From CAVXAE01 sp044225565 (GTDB taxonomy: Bacteria > Pseudomonadota > Gammaproteobacteria > Steroidobacterales > Steroidobacteraceae), in assembly GCA_044225565.1 (NCBI GenBank), contig JBGAIL010000187.1, positions 1 through 9,065 of the forward strand: a stretch of DNA of 9,065 nt, read 5' to 3'. Each line of letters starts with the position of its first letter. The stretch's first letter is position 1. The notes below the pieces were generated by a model. That model did no database searches and was not told the origin of the DNA. It was given only the letters and a program-made list of their open reading frames with translations. The position numbers and the translations under genes were made by a program. Positions 1-6,356 of this stretch are shown one piece after another.

Positions 1-44
1 TCAGGTCCTGCAATGCGCCGCGCGCGGCGCATTGCAGGACCTGA
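1..44. terminator. Perfect 44-bp palindrome, likely terminator hairpin after the mrcA unit
   Basis: The first 22 bases are the exact reverse complement of the next 22, so either strand can fold into a long GC-rich hairpin with a small CG-rich loop. It begins three bases beyond the stop codon of the leftward gene at 48-659, which is the usual place for an intrinsic terminator. The T-tract that would confirm Rho-independent termination of leftward transcription would lie left of base 1 and cannot be seen. On the plus strand no T-run follows the hairpin. Because the palindrome starts exactly at base 1, it may also mark a contig edge, where a short-read assembly graph becomes ambiguous. The palindrome itself is certain; the terminator role is inferred from position. 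Confidence 0.6.
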
Positions 45-47
45 TCC

Positions 48-659
48 TCAATCCTTCAGCAGGGCCTCGAGTTCTTCCACGCCCGCCCGCTTCATCGGCT
101 TGCCGTCCACCGGGCTGACCGGCGCCTGGCGGATGCCGTCCGTCGGGAACACCGTGGCCTCGATGGGCTGGTCGTCGAGCTCGAAGCGCAGGCCGGGGCA
201 GGCGAGCACACGCTCGGCGCCCATCCTCACTTTCCGCTCGGTCACCTCGTGCGCGATGCCCGCATCCATCAGCTTGATGGCGACCGACTCGGCGCTGTCC
301 GTGAACAGATGCAGCTGCACGTCCGAATGTTCAGTGGCCGTGCCGCTCAGCACTGCGCCGACCAGCCGCGGCTGGAACTCGCGCAGCTGGCGCATCGCCT
401 CGAGCGCCACCAGGCGCTGCGCGTGGAGCGACTCGCCGTGCGATTCGCCTTCGAACAGCCGTTGATATTCCGCCAACGCGGCCTCGATCTCGCTGTTCCT
501 GGGCAGTGCGCCGTTCTCGGTGAGGCCGAAGCGCTCCGCCGCTTTGCGCTTCGCGGTGAGGAAATCGTGGATGCCGTGCTCCGCCATCAGCCGTGCCGCT
601 TCCTGCGCGACCGCGCGGCGGAGATTCTCGGAGCGTTCGGGATGGTGTCGTCGGGTCAT
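48..659 (-). CDS. Conserved hypothetical protein with degenerate nucleotidyltransferase-like domain
   Basis: This 203-residue soluble protein has no signal peptide or membrane segment. Residues 12-70 form a charged, helical, Ala/Arg/Glu-rich region (AARLMAEHGIHDFLTAKRKAAERFG, then an LPRN.EIEAAL.EYQRLF stretch). It resembles a family of proteobacterial hypothetical proteins that, from memory, are sometimes mislabelled as UDP-N-acetylmuramate-alanine ligase; no Mur ligase ATP-binding motif is visible. Residues 97-120 (RLVGAVLSGTATEHSDVQLHLF) look like the core of a minimal nucleotidyltransferase fold, where a G-S...DxD pattern is expected. Here the pattern reads SDVQ, so the second catalytic aspartate is replaced by Gln115, suggesting loss or change of catalysis. 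The ATG start (657-659) shares one base with the mrcA stop in a TGATG arrangement, and no convincing ribosome binding site precedes it. Translation is therefore probably coupled to mrcA. Existence of the gene is well supported; function is unknown. Confidence 0.82.
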   Translation of the reverse strand: MTRRHHPERSENLRRAVAQEAARLMAEHGIHDFLTAKRKAAERFGLTENGALPRNSEIEAALAEYQRLFEGESHGESLHAQRLVALEAMRQLREFQPRLVGAVLSGTATEHSDVQLHLFTDSAESVAIKLMDAGIAHEVTERKVRMGAERVLACPGLRFELDDQPIEATVFPTDGIRQAPVSPVDGKPMKRAGVEELEALLKD

Positions 660-3028
660 CAGAAGATGGAATCGTTGCTGGCCGGCTCGCCGGTGTCCTC
701 GCGCGTCACGCCCTCCTCCCCGGGTGCGGCGCCCACCGGGAGGTGGTCCGCGATGAACGTCTCGCTGATCGCCTCCGGATCGCCATCGCCCGCGAGCCGG
801 CCGGTGTCCGGCGAAATCCTCAGGGTCACCAGACCTTCGGGCCGCGGCCGCGCCTTCTGCGGCACGCCGCGCAGGGCCTCGCGCATGAAGTCCACCCAGA
901 TGGGCAGCGCCGTCTTGCCGCCTTCCTCGGACTCGCCCAGCGAGCGTTCCTGGTCGAAGCCGACCCACACCGAGGCGACGAGATTGGGCGAGAAGCCGTT
1001 GAACCAGGCGTCCTTCGCATCGTTGGTGGTGCCTGTCTTGCCCGCGATGTCCTCGCGGCCCAGCGCCAATGCCCTGCGGCCCGTGCCGCGGCGGATGACG
1101 TCGCTCATCATGTCCGTCATCAGCCATGCGTTCTGCGGCGAGATCACCTGCGGTGCCAGCTGATCCGACGGCTGGCAGGTATCGCAGACGGCGTGCGGCT
1201 CCGCCTTCCACACCACTTCCGTCGCTGCGTTCTCGATGCGGTCGATGAAATAAGGCTGCACGCGATAACCGCCGTTGGCGAAGACCGCATAGCCCGCCGC
1301 GATCTCGAGCGGCGTGGCCTGCATGGTGCCGAGGGCGAGCGTGAGATTGTCCGGCATCGCCTCGCGCGTGAAGCCGAAGCGGGTGACGTAGTCGATGGCG
1401 GCAGCGGTACCCATGGCCCGCAGCAGGCGGATGGAAACGAGATTGCGCGACCGGACCAGTGCCTCGCGCAGACGAGTGGGGCCATGAAACTCGCCCGTGG
1501 AGTTCTCGGGACGCCACGCGGCTTCCATGTCGTCTCCCTCGAGCACGATGGGTGTATCCAGCAGCACGCTGGCGGGCGTGAAGCCGTTCTCCAGGGCCGC
1601 GGAGTACAGGAACGGCTTGAATCCCGAGCCCGGCAGGCGCCGCGCCTGCGTCACGCGGTTGTACTTGTTGACGAAGTAGTCGAACCCGCCGACCAGAGAC
1701 GCGATGGCGCCGTCGTAGGGGTCCAGCGCGACCAATGCGCTTTGCGCCTCGGGCAGTTGCGCCAGCTGGGCGAGGCCTTTGCCAACCAGGATGACATAGA
1801 CGACGTCGCCAGGCGTGACGACGTCCTGAGCGGCGTTGGGCGCCGGGCCCAGCGAGCCACGCTGCAGGCGTCTCGCCCAGGAGAGGCCGTCCCATTCGAT
1901 CTTCGCGGCGCCGCGGCCCTTCACGACGACGCTCGCTGTGCGGCCTTCAGTTGCCGTGACGACGGCCGGGATGAGCACGCCTACCGCTGAATACTCCTCC
2001 AGCACCTCATCCAGCTTGTCCGGCGTCGCTCCCGCCGCCACTTCGCCGTGGCCCAGCGGGCCGCGCCAGCCATGACGCCGGTCGTATTCGATGAGGCCGA
2101 TGCGCAAGGCGCGATTCGCCGCAGTCTGGAGGCGGCCGTCGATGGTGGTGTATACCTTGTAACCCGCGCTCTCGGCCGCGGCGCCGAAGCGCTCCCGCAG
2201 CGCGAGCCGCGCCATCTCGGCAACGTAAGGCGCTTCCACATCGAAGAGCGGCACGTGGGCCCGCGCGACCAGCGGCTCGGCGTTCGCGGCGGCGGCCGTC
2301 GCGTCATCGATCAATCCGAGCTCGCGCATGCGACGCAGCACATACGAGCGCCGGCCGGTGGCGAGCCGGGGATTGACGAGGGGGTTGTAGCGGGAGGGCA
2401 GCTGCGGCAGCCCGGCGAGCGTGGCGGCTTCGGAGACCGTCAGCTGGTCGAGCGTCTTGCCGAAGAAGGTCTCGGCGGCGGCGGCGACGCCGTACGAGCG
2501 CTGGCCGAAGAAGATGACGTTGAGATAGAGGCCGAGGATCTCCTGCTTGCTGAACTCGCGCTCCATCCGCAACGTCACGAAGAGCTCGAGCAGCTTCCTG
2601 CGCCAGGTCTTGTCGAGCGTCAGGAACATGTTGCGCGCGGCCTGCTGGGTGATCGTGCTCGCGCCCTGTGATTTCTCCGCGGTGACGAGGTTGATCACGG
2701 CCGCGCGCAGCAGGCCGAGGTAGTCGATGCCGTGGTGCTCGAAGAAGCGGTCGTCCTCGGCGGCGAGGAACGCGTTCTTCACCAGATCCGGGATCTGCTC
2801 GAACGTGACCGGGATGCGCCGCTGCTCCCCGATCTGCGCGATGAGCTCGCCGCTGCGGGTATAGACGCGCAGGGGCACCTGCATCTCCACCTTGCGCATC
2901 GATTCCACCGATGGCAGGGAGGGTTCCACATAGGCGTAGCTGCAGAGCACCGCATAGGCGATCAGGAGTGTGAGCAGGATCACACCGCCGGCCGCGAAGC
3001 CTCCTAGGCGCAGATAGCGGGACGTCAC
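659..3028 (-). CDS. mrcA: Penicillin-binding protein 1A, bifunctional transglycosylase/transpeptidase
   Basis: Class A PBP (PBP1A, also called PonA). It polymerises lipid II into glycan strands and cross-links the stem peptides, anchored in the inner membrane with its catalytic domains in the periplasm. Numbering from the GTG start, a single membrane anchor lies at about residues 9-30. The GT51 domain follows, with the catalytic glutamate in EDDRFFEHHG (about 91-100) and GASTITQQ at 122-129, and helices RKLLE and EILGLYLN. An OB-like insert lies at about 300-420. The transpeptidase has the SxxK serine in PGSGFKP (Ser468, Lys471), SRN at 527-529 and KTGTT at 664-668. A CDTC pair before the KTG box matches the CxxC seen in enterobacterial MrcA. 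The length of 789 residues is normal. A TTG at 3061 would add 11 residues but overlaps the probable -10 box and lacks a ribosome binding site. The GTG at 3028 has GGAAAG nine bases upstream. The gene is transcribed divergently from pilM, as in Pseudomonas. Confidence 0.96.
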   Translation of the reverse strand: MTSRYLRLGGFAAGGVILLTLLIAYAVLCSYAYVEPSLPSVESMRKVEMQVPLRVYTRSGELIAQIGEQRRIPVTFEQIPDLVKNAFLAAEDDRFFEHHGIDYLGLLRAAVINLVTAEKSQGASTITQQAARNMFLTLDKTWRRKLLELFVTLRMEREFSKQEILGLYLNVIFFGQRSYGVAAAAETFFGKTLDQLTVSEAATLAGLPQLPSRYNPLVNPRLATGRRSYVLRRMRELGLIDDATAAAANAEPLVARAHVPLFDVEAPYVAEMARLALRERFGAAAESAGYKVYTTIDGRLQTAANRALRIGLIEYDRRHGWRGPLGHGEVAAGATPDKLDEVLEEYSAVGVLIPAVVTATEGRTASVVVKGRGAAKIEWDGLSWARRLQRGSLGPAPNAAQDVVTPGDVVYVILVGKGLAQLAQLPEAQSALVALDPYDGAIASLVGGFDYFVNKYNRVTQARRLPGSGFKPFLYSAALENGFTPASVLLDTPIVLEGDDMEAAWRPENSTGEFHGPTRLREALVRSRNLVSIRLLRAMGTAAAIDYVTRFGFTREAMPDNLTLALGTMQATPLEIAAGYAVFANGGYRVQPYFIDRIENAATEVVWKAEPHAVCDTCQPSDQLAPQVISPQNAWLMTDMMSDVIRRGTGRRALALGREDIAGKTGTTNDAKDAWFNGFSPNLVASVWVGFDQERSLGESEEGGKTALPIWVDFMREALRGVPQKARPRPEGLVTLRISPDTGRLAGDGDPEAISETFIADHLPVGAAPGEEGVTREDTGEPASNDSIF

Positions 3029-3037
3029 GGCGCGGTT

Positions 3038-3043
3038 CTTTCC
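3038..3043 (-). promoter_or_regulatory. Ribosome binding site that decides the mrcA start
   Basis: On the minus strand GGAAAG lies nine bases before the GTG at 3028-3026. No comparable purine run precedes the alternative in-frame TTG at 3061-3059, where the upstream sequence is pyrimidine-rich. This supports the shorter PBP1A. Confidence 0.6.
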
Positions 3044-3061
3044 ATGGGTGTCAGGCCACAA

Positions 3062-3089
3062 AAGATAAACAGAGTAACTGCTTGCCCAA
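3062..3089 (-). promoter_or_regulatory. Candidate sigma-70 promoter for mrcA
   Basis: Read on the minus strand, TTGGGC (3089-3084) and TATCTT (3067-3062) are separated by 16 bases. They are moderate matches to the -35 and -10 consensus (TTGACA, TATAAT). Transcription would begin near 3055, leaving a leader of about 27 bases that contains the GGAAAG ribosome binding site. The -35 box sits within a small inverted repeat (CCCAA-GTT-TTGGG, 3085-3097), which could be a binding site but is too short to call. Predicted by eye only. Confidence 0.4.
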
Positions 3090-3262
3090 GTTTTGGGTGC
3101 TGTGCATAGTAGCCCGCGCTTGCTTGGGTCTCGTGCGTCCGGACTCCCCCGCTCAGGTTCCGGCGTGATTCGTCGAATGCGTCAAGGTTCGTGGGCGTGA
3201 CAACCCCTAGAGTGCGGCCCCTGTGCTTGGTGGTCGTCAGTGTCTTAATGGGCGTGGTTACG

Positions 3263-3289
3263 TTCAATTTAACTTTGCGCTGTTATATA
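3263..3289 (+). promoter_or_regulatory. Candidate extended -10 promoter for pilMNOPQ
   Basis: TGTTATATA at 3281-3289 has the TGn extension followed by TATATA as a -10 element. TTCAAT at 3263-3268, 15 bases upstream, is a poor -35, which is tolerated in extended -10 promoters. The start would be near 3296, giving a leader of roughly 57 bases before pilM. The leader carries a GAGGGA ribosome binding site at 3338-3343, nine bases before the ATG. Judged by eye; not experimentally supported. Confidence 0.45.
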
Positions 3290-3352
3290 GTGACCGCCGA
3301 TTGCAGGCGGGGTCGGCGCTTTCGGGCGTAACTTACTGAGGGAAATAAGAAA

Positions 3353-4417
3353 ATGTTCCTCTTCCAGCGTAAGTATCGCGCCCTGCTCGGGCTTGACATA
3401 ACGACCTCATCGGTCAAATTGATCGAACTGGCCATGGCAGGCGGCCAGTACCGGGTCGAGGCCTATGCCGCCGAACCGACCCCCCAGAACGCCATCAACG
3501 AGAAGGCCATCGTCGATGCGGAAGCCGTCGGCGAAGCCATCCGCCGCGCGCTGAAGCGCGCCGGTGCGAAGAGCACCGAGGTGGCGGTCGCCATCAGCGG
3601 CGATGCCGCGATCACCAAGGTGATCCAGATGCCGCGCAACCTGCGGCCCGCCGACCTCGAGGCGCAGGTCGAGCTGCAGGCCGATCAATACATCCCCTTT
3701 CCCATGGACGAAGTCAGCTACGACTTCGAGGTGCTGGGCCCTTCCGAGAAGGACCCCGAGACCAACGACGTGCTGCTGGTCGCCACGCGCACCGAGAACG
3801 TCGAGCAGCGCCAGGCGGCGGTGAAGGCCGCGGGCCTCACGGCGCGCATCGTCGACGTCGAGGCGTTCGCCCTCGAGAACGCCTGCAAGCTCATGACTCA
3901 CCAGATGCCGGACGGCGGAATCGACCGCGCCATCGCCGTGGTGGACTTCGGCGCGAGCAGCACCACGTTCAGCGTGCTGCGCAACCTCAAGGTCGTCTAC
4001 ACGCGCGACTTCGCCTTCGGCGGCCAGCAGTTGACCGAAGAGATCATGCGCACCTACGGCCTCTCGATGGAGGAGGCCGGCCGCGCCAAGAAGGAAGGCG
4101 GCCTGCCCGGCAATTTCCAGTCCGAGGTGCTCGACCCCTTCATCGACGACATGACCCAGCAGGTGAGCCGCTCGCTGCAGTTCTACCTCGCCTCCGGCAG
4201 CGGGCGCGAGCAGCCCGAGAAGATCCTCGTCTGCGGCGGCTGCGCCAACATCCCGGGCGTCGCCGAAGTGGTCTCGAGCCGCGTCGGCATCGCCGCCGAG
4301 AAGGGCGACCCGCTCGGCCAGATGAAACTTTCGTCGCGCGCCAAGGCCCAGGCGGTGCAGCGCGACGCCACCGCCCTGCTCACGGCTTGCGGCCTCGCGC
4401 TGCGGAGCTTCGACTGA
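3353..4417 (+). CDS. pilM: Type IV pilus inner-membrane platform protein PilM (actin-like ATPase fold)
   Basis: PilM is a cytoplasmic actin/FtsA-like protein that binds ATP and the N-terminal tail of PilN, connecting the periplasmic alignment complex to the cytoplasmic pilus motors. The first nucleotide-binding loop is LLGLDITTSSVKLIEL at about residues 11-26. The second phosphate loop is AVVDFGASSTTFSVL at about 195-210. The adenosine-side motif CGGCANIPGVAEVV lies about 60 residues from the C-terminus. The length of 354 residues is standard for the family. The ATG at 3353 has GAGGGA nine bases upstream and the reading starts with the typical short basic N-terminus, so the start is secure. 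It is the first gene of the operon, and only one base (TGA-C-ATG) separates it from pilN. No unusual residue is seen at the motifs. Confidence 0.97.
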   Translation: MFLFQRKYRALLGLDITTSSVKLIELAMAGGQYRVEAYAAEPTPQNAINEKAIVDAEAVGEAIRRALKRAGAKSTEVAVAISGDAAITKVIQMPRNLRPADLEAQVELQADQYIPFPMDEVSYDFEVLGPSEKDPETNDVLLVATRTENVEQRQAAVKAAGLTARIVDVEAFALENACKLMTHQMPDGGIDRAIAVVDFGASSTTFSVLRNLKVVYTRDFAFGGQQLTEEIMRTYGLSMEEAGRAKKEGGLPGNFQSEVLDPFIDDMTQQVSRSLQFYLASGSGREQPEKILVCGGCANIPGVAEVVSSRVGIAAEKGDPLGQMKLSSRAKAQAVQRDATALLTACGLALRSFD

Positions 4418-4418
4418 C

Positions 4419-5150
4419 ATGCCACAGATAAACCTGCTTCCCTGGCGCGCGGAACAGCGCAAGGAACGCAAGCTGGCGTTTCTCGTCGCGCTCGGCGGCG
4501 GCACGCTGGCCGCACTGCTTGCGACCTTCGTCATCTACCTGATGTTCAATTCGCTGATCTCGGGCCAGCAGCAGCGCAACGACAGGCTGAAGGCCGAGAT
4601 CGCGACCCTCGACAAGCAGATCGAGGAGATCAACAACCTCGAGGCGCAGAAGCAGCGCTTCATCTCGCGCATGGAGATCATCGAGAAGCTGCAGCGTTCG
4701 CGCCCGGAGATCGTGCACGTGTTCGACGAACTGCTGCTCGACAAGCAGATCGAGGAGATCAACAACCTCGAGAGCGCCAAGCAGAAGTTCATCGCCCGCA
4801 TGGAGATCATCGAGAAGCTGCAGCGCTCGCGGCCCGAGATCGTGCATCTCTTCGACGAGATCGTGCGCACCGTGCCCGAGGGCGTGTACCTCACCGGCGT
4901 CAAGCAGACCGACAAGCGCCTGAAGTTCGAGGGCGTGGCCCAGTCGAGCACGCGGGTGTCGGCCTTCATGCGCAACATCGACGGCTCGGAGTGGCTGAAG
5001 AACCCCGACCTCGAGGTCATCGAGACCAAGACCGGGCAGGTCGGCGGCATGGGCTTCACGATGTACGCCGACCAGGTCAGCAACGTCAGCGACGAAGACG
5101 CGGCCGGCGCGGCGAGGACGCGTGTCGCTAGCAGCGGAGGCGCGCAATGA
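4419..5150 (+). CDS. pilN: PilN, type IV pilus alignment protein, with duplicated coiled-coil segment
   Basis: PilN is a bitopic inner-membrane protein. Its cytoplasmic tail binds PilM through the conserved INLLPW motif, seen here at residues 4-9. Its periplasmic part pairs with PilO. A membrane helix spans about residues 22-44, followed by a coiled coil and then the C-terminal ferredoxin-like domain (from RTVPEGVYLTG at about 150). The protein is 243 residues, against about 190-200 in known PilN. The excess is a tandem copy of 43 residues: 64-106 and 107-149 are 36/43 identical, each running from LDKQIEEINNLE through RMEIIEKLQRSRPEIVH to FDE. Known PilN proteins, such as that of Pseudomonas aeruginosa, have this unit once. 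The second copy joins the canonical downstream sequence. The reading frame is intact, so the protein is probably made. GGAG lies 11 bases before the ATG, and the stop overlaps the pilO start by four bases. Confidence 0.95.
   Translation: MPQINLLPWRAEQRKERKLAFLVALGGGTLAALLATFVIYLMFNSLISGQQQRNDRLKAEIATLDKQIEEINNLEAQKQRFISRMEIIEKLQRSRPEIVHVFDELLLDKQIEEINNLESAKQKFIARMEIIEKLQRSRPEIVHLFDEIVRTVPEGVYLTGVKQTDKRLKFEGVAQSSTRVSAFMRNIDGSEWLKNPDLEVIETKTGQVGGMGFTMYADQVSNVSDEDAAGAARTRVASSGGAQ
4608..4865 (+). repeat. Two tandem in-frame 129-bp repeats within pilN
   Basis: Unit 1 is 4608-4736 and unit 2 is 4737-4865, with a period of exactly 129 bases (43 codons) and no spacer. The first 36 bases of the two units are identical. 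Over the whole unit I count 21 mismatches (108/129 identical), of which 11 fall in codons 13-20 of the unit. The remaining differences are a mix of synonymous and conservative changes, mostly at the 3' end. Counts were made by eye from the aligned codons. The pattern fits an in-frame tandem duplication followed by divergence. Confidence 0.97.
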
Positions 5151-5809
5151 ACCTGATGGAAGAGCTGCGGACGCTCGATACCAGCGACCCGGGCCGCTGG
5201 CCGCTGCCCATCCGCCTGGGCGCGATCGGCATCTGGTTCATCGTGCTCACCTTCGCGCTGTCGTACTTCTTCGTCTGGAGCGACAAGCGCCCGGAGCTCG
5301 ACGCCAAGGAAGCCGAGGAGCAGCAACTGCGCTCCGAGTTCCAGACCAAGCATGCCAAGGCGGTCAACCTCGACGTCTACAAGACGCAGCTGAAGGACAT
5401 CGAGCGCTCCTTCGGCGCCCTGCTGCGCCAGCTGCCGGGCAAGACCGAGGTGCCGAACCTGCTGGTGGACATCTCGCAGGCGGGCACTGGCGCGGGCCTC
5501 GAGGAGAAGCTCTTCCAGCCCGAGGCCGAGCAGGCCAAGGACTTCTACGCGGAGAAGCCGATCAAGATCCGCCTCTCCGGCAGCTACCACGAGTTCGGCG
5601 AGTTCGTGAGCAACATCGCGGCGCTGCCGCGCATCGTCACGCTGCACGACATCGAGATCAAGACCGATTCCAAGGACGCCTACGATCAGCTGACTCTCGA
5701 TCTCGTCGCCAAGACCTACCGCTACCTCGACGAGGAAGAGATCGCGGCGGCGGAGGCGGAGAAGCAGAAGGAGCAGGCGGCCCGCCGTCCTGCGACGGGT
5801 GGTGGCTGA
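5147..5809 (+). CDS. pilO: PilO, type IV pilus alignment complex protein
   Basis: PilO is a bitopic inner-membrane protein that heterodimerises with PilN and binds PilP in the periplasm. A short cytoplasmic N-terminus (containing LDTSDPGRWP) is followed by a membrane helix at about residues 24-44. A coiled coil covers about 48-90 (ELDAKEAEEQQLRSEF, VYKTQLKDIERSF). The family signature FGALLRQLPGKTEVPNLL lies at about 85-105, and the ferredoxin-like domain includes SYHEFGEFVSNIAALPRIVTLHDIEI. The last 25 residues are an Ala/Glu/Lys-rich tail. At 220 residues it is close to the usual 205-215. It aligns by eye with P. aeruginosa PilO without any insertion in the coiled coil, unlike PilN. The ATG lies inside the pilN stop (ATGA) with GGAGG six bases upstream, so translation is probably coupled. 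Confidence 0.96.
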   Translation: MNLMEELRTLDTSDPGRWPLPIRLGAIGIWFIVLTFALSYFFVWSDKRPELDAKEAEEQQLRSEFQTKHAKAVNLDVYKTQLKDIERSFGALLRQLPGKTEVPNLLVDISQAGTGAGLEEKLFQPEAEQAKDFYAEKPIKIRLSGSYHEFGEFVSNIAALPRIVTLHDIEIKTDSKDAYDQLTLDLVAKTYRYLDEEEIAAAEAEKQKEQAARRPATGGG

Positions 5810-5810
5810 C

Positions 5811-6326
5811 ATGAAGCGCATCGGTCTCGCATTCCGGATCCCGCTCGTCTGCGCGCTGATGGGCGGCCTCGCCGCCTGCTCGAGCGCGGACGACCAGCTC
5901 TCGAGCTTCATCGCGGAAACCAAGAAGCAGGCGGGTGGCCGCGTCGAGCCTCTGCCCGAGGTGAAGCCGTACCAGAGCTTCGTCTACTCGGCGGCCAGCC
6001 TGCGCTCGCCGTTCCTGCCGGCGAGCCCGGGCGGCGCCGCGGGCGCCGGCGTCCGCCCCGATTCGAAGCGCAATCGCGAGTTCCTCGAGCAGTTCCCGCT
6101 CGACACGCTGAAGATGGTCGGCACGCTCAAGCTCGCCGGCCAGAACTACGGTCTCGTGCAGACCAAGGACGGACTCGTGCATCGCGTGGTGCCCGGCAAC
6201 TATCTCGGCACCAGCGACGGCAAGGTGATCGACATCTCGCCCTCGAAGATCCAGGTGATTGAAATCGTTCCGGACGGCCTCGGCGGGTACATGGAGCGCG
6301 CTGCCGCGCTCGCCCTCAACGAGTAG
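5811..6326 (+). CDS. pilP: PilP, type IV pilus assembly lipoprotein
   Basis: PilP is a periplasmic lipoprotein that joins the PilN/PilO heterodimer to the N0 domain of the PilQ secretin. The N-terminus is a lipoprotein signal: MKR, a hydrophobic stretch, then the lipobox LAAC with the acylated cysteine at residue 23. An extended linker follows, with the family pattern LPEVKPYQSFVYSAASLRSPF at about residues 44-64. The C-terminal beta-sandwich domain runs from about 92 (LDTLKMVGTLKLAGQNYGLVQTKDGLVHRV) to the end. The 171-residue length is typical. I chose the ATG at 5811, one base after the pilO stop, because it places a normal basic start directly before the signal peptide. Two GTG codons at 5799 and 5802 are in frame but would add only a few residues and overlap pilO. 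Only a weak GGGTGGTGG ribosome binding site is visible, consistent with coupled translation. Confidence 0.95.
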   Translation: MKRIGLAFRIPLVCALMGGLAACSSADDQLSSFIAETKKQAGGRVEPLPEVKPYQSFVYSAASLRSPFLPASPGGAAGAGVRPDSKRNREFLEQFPLDTLKMVGTLKLAGQNYGLVQTKDGLVHRVVPGNYLGTSDGKVIDISPSKIQVIEIVPDGLGGYMERAAALALNE

Positions 6327-6356
6327 TCGCCAGCCCTCTAGGGAGTTCCAACAGCA

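Larger units (their letters stand above)
3029..3352. promoter_or_regulatory. Divergent mrcA/pilM intergenic regulatory region
   Basis: These 324 bases separate the two divergent units and contain no convincing gene. A weak open frame on the minus strand (3025-3267) lacks family resemblance and overlaps the promoter signals. The region is more AT-rich near 3260-3290 and near 3061-3080, where the two promoter candidates lie. Other visible elements are a short palindrome ATTCG-T-CGAAT at 3168-3178 and three same-direction copies of GGGCGT (3193, 3250, 3324). A clear sigma-54 -24/-12 element was not found. Confidence 0.7.

Noticed and set aside
660..1895. N-terminal two-thirds of the 615-codon minus-strand frame 48-1895
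   Set aside because: This part is an out-of-frame reading of mrcA, Arg/Gly-rich and without domains. Only the last 203 codons, from the ATG at 659, form a real gene.
593..1990. 465-codon plus-strand frame opposite mrcA
   Set aside because: It is antisense to the PBP1A transpeptidase domain, whose catalytic motifs are intact, and has the Arg/Ala/His-rich composition of a shadow frame.
3025..3267. 80-codon minus-strand frame in the mrcA/pilM intergenic region
   Set aside because: It begins with a TTG, overlaps the mrcA start and its promoter signals, and resembles no known small protein.
3407..4534. 375-codon minus-strand frame opposite pilM
   Set aside because: Antisense to pilM, with Asp/Leu/His-rich repetitive composition and no recognisable motif.
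5122..5814. 230-codon plus-strand frame overlapping pilO
   Set aside because: It is the +1 shadow of pilO, Arg/Gly-rich, while the pilO frame carries all the family motifs.
6335..6344. CCCT-CT-AGGG inverted repeat between pilP and pilQ as a terminator
   Set aside because: Four base pairs with a two-base loop cannot form a stable hairpin, no T-run follows, and it overlaps the pilQ ribosome binding site.
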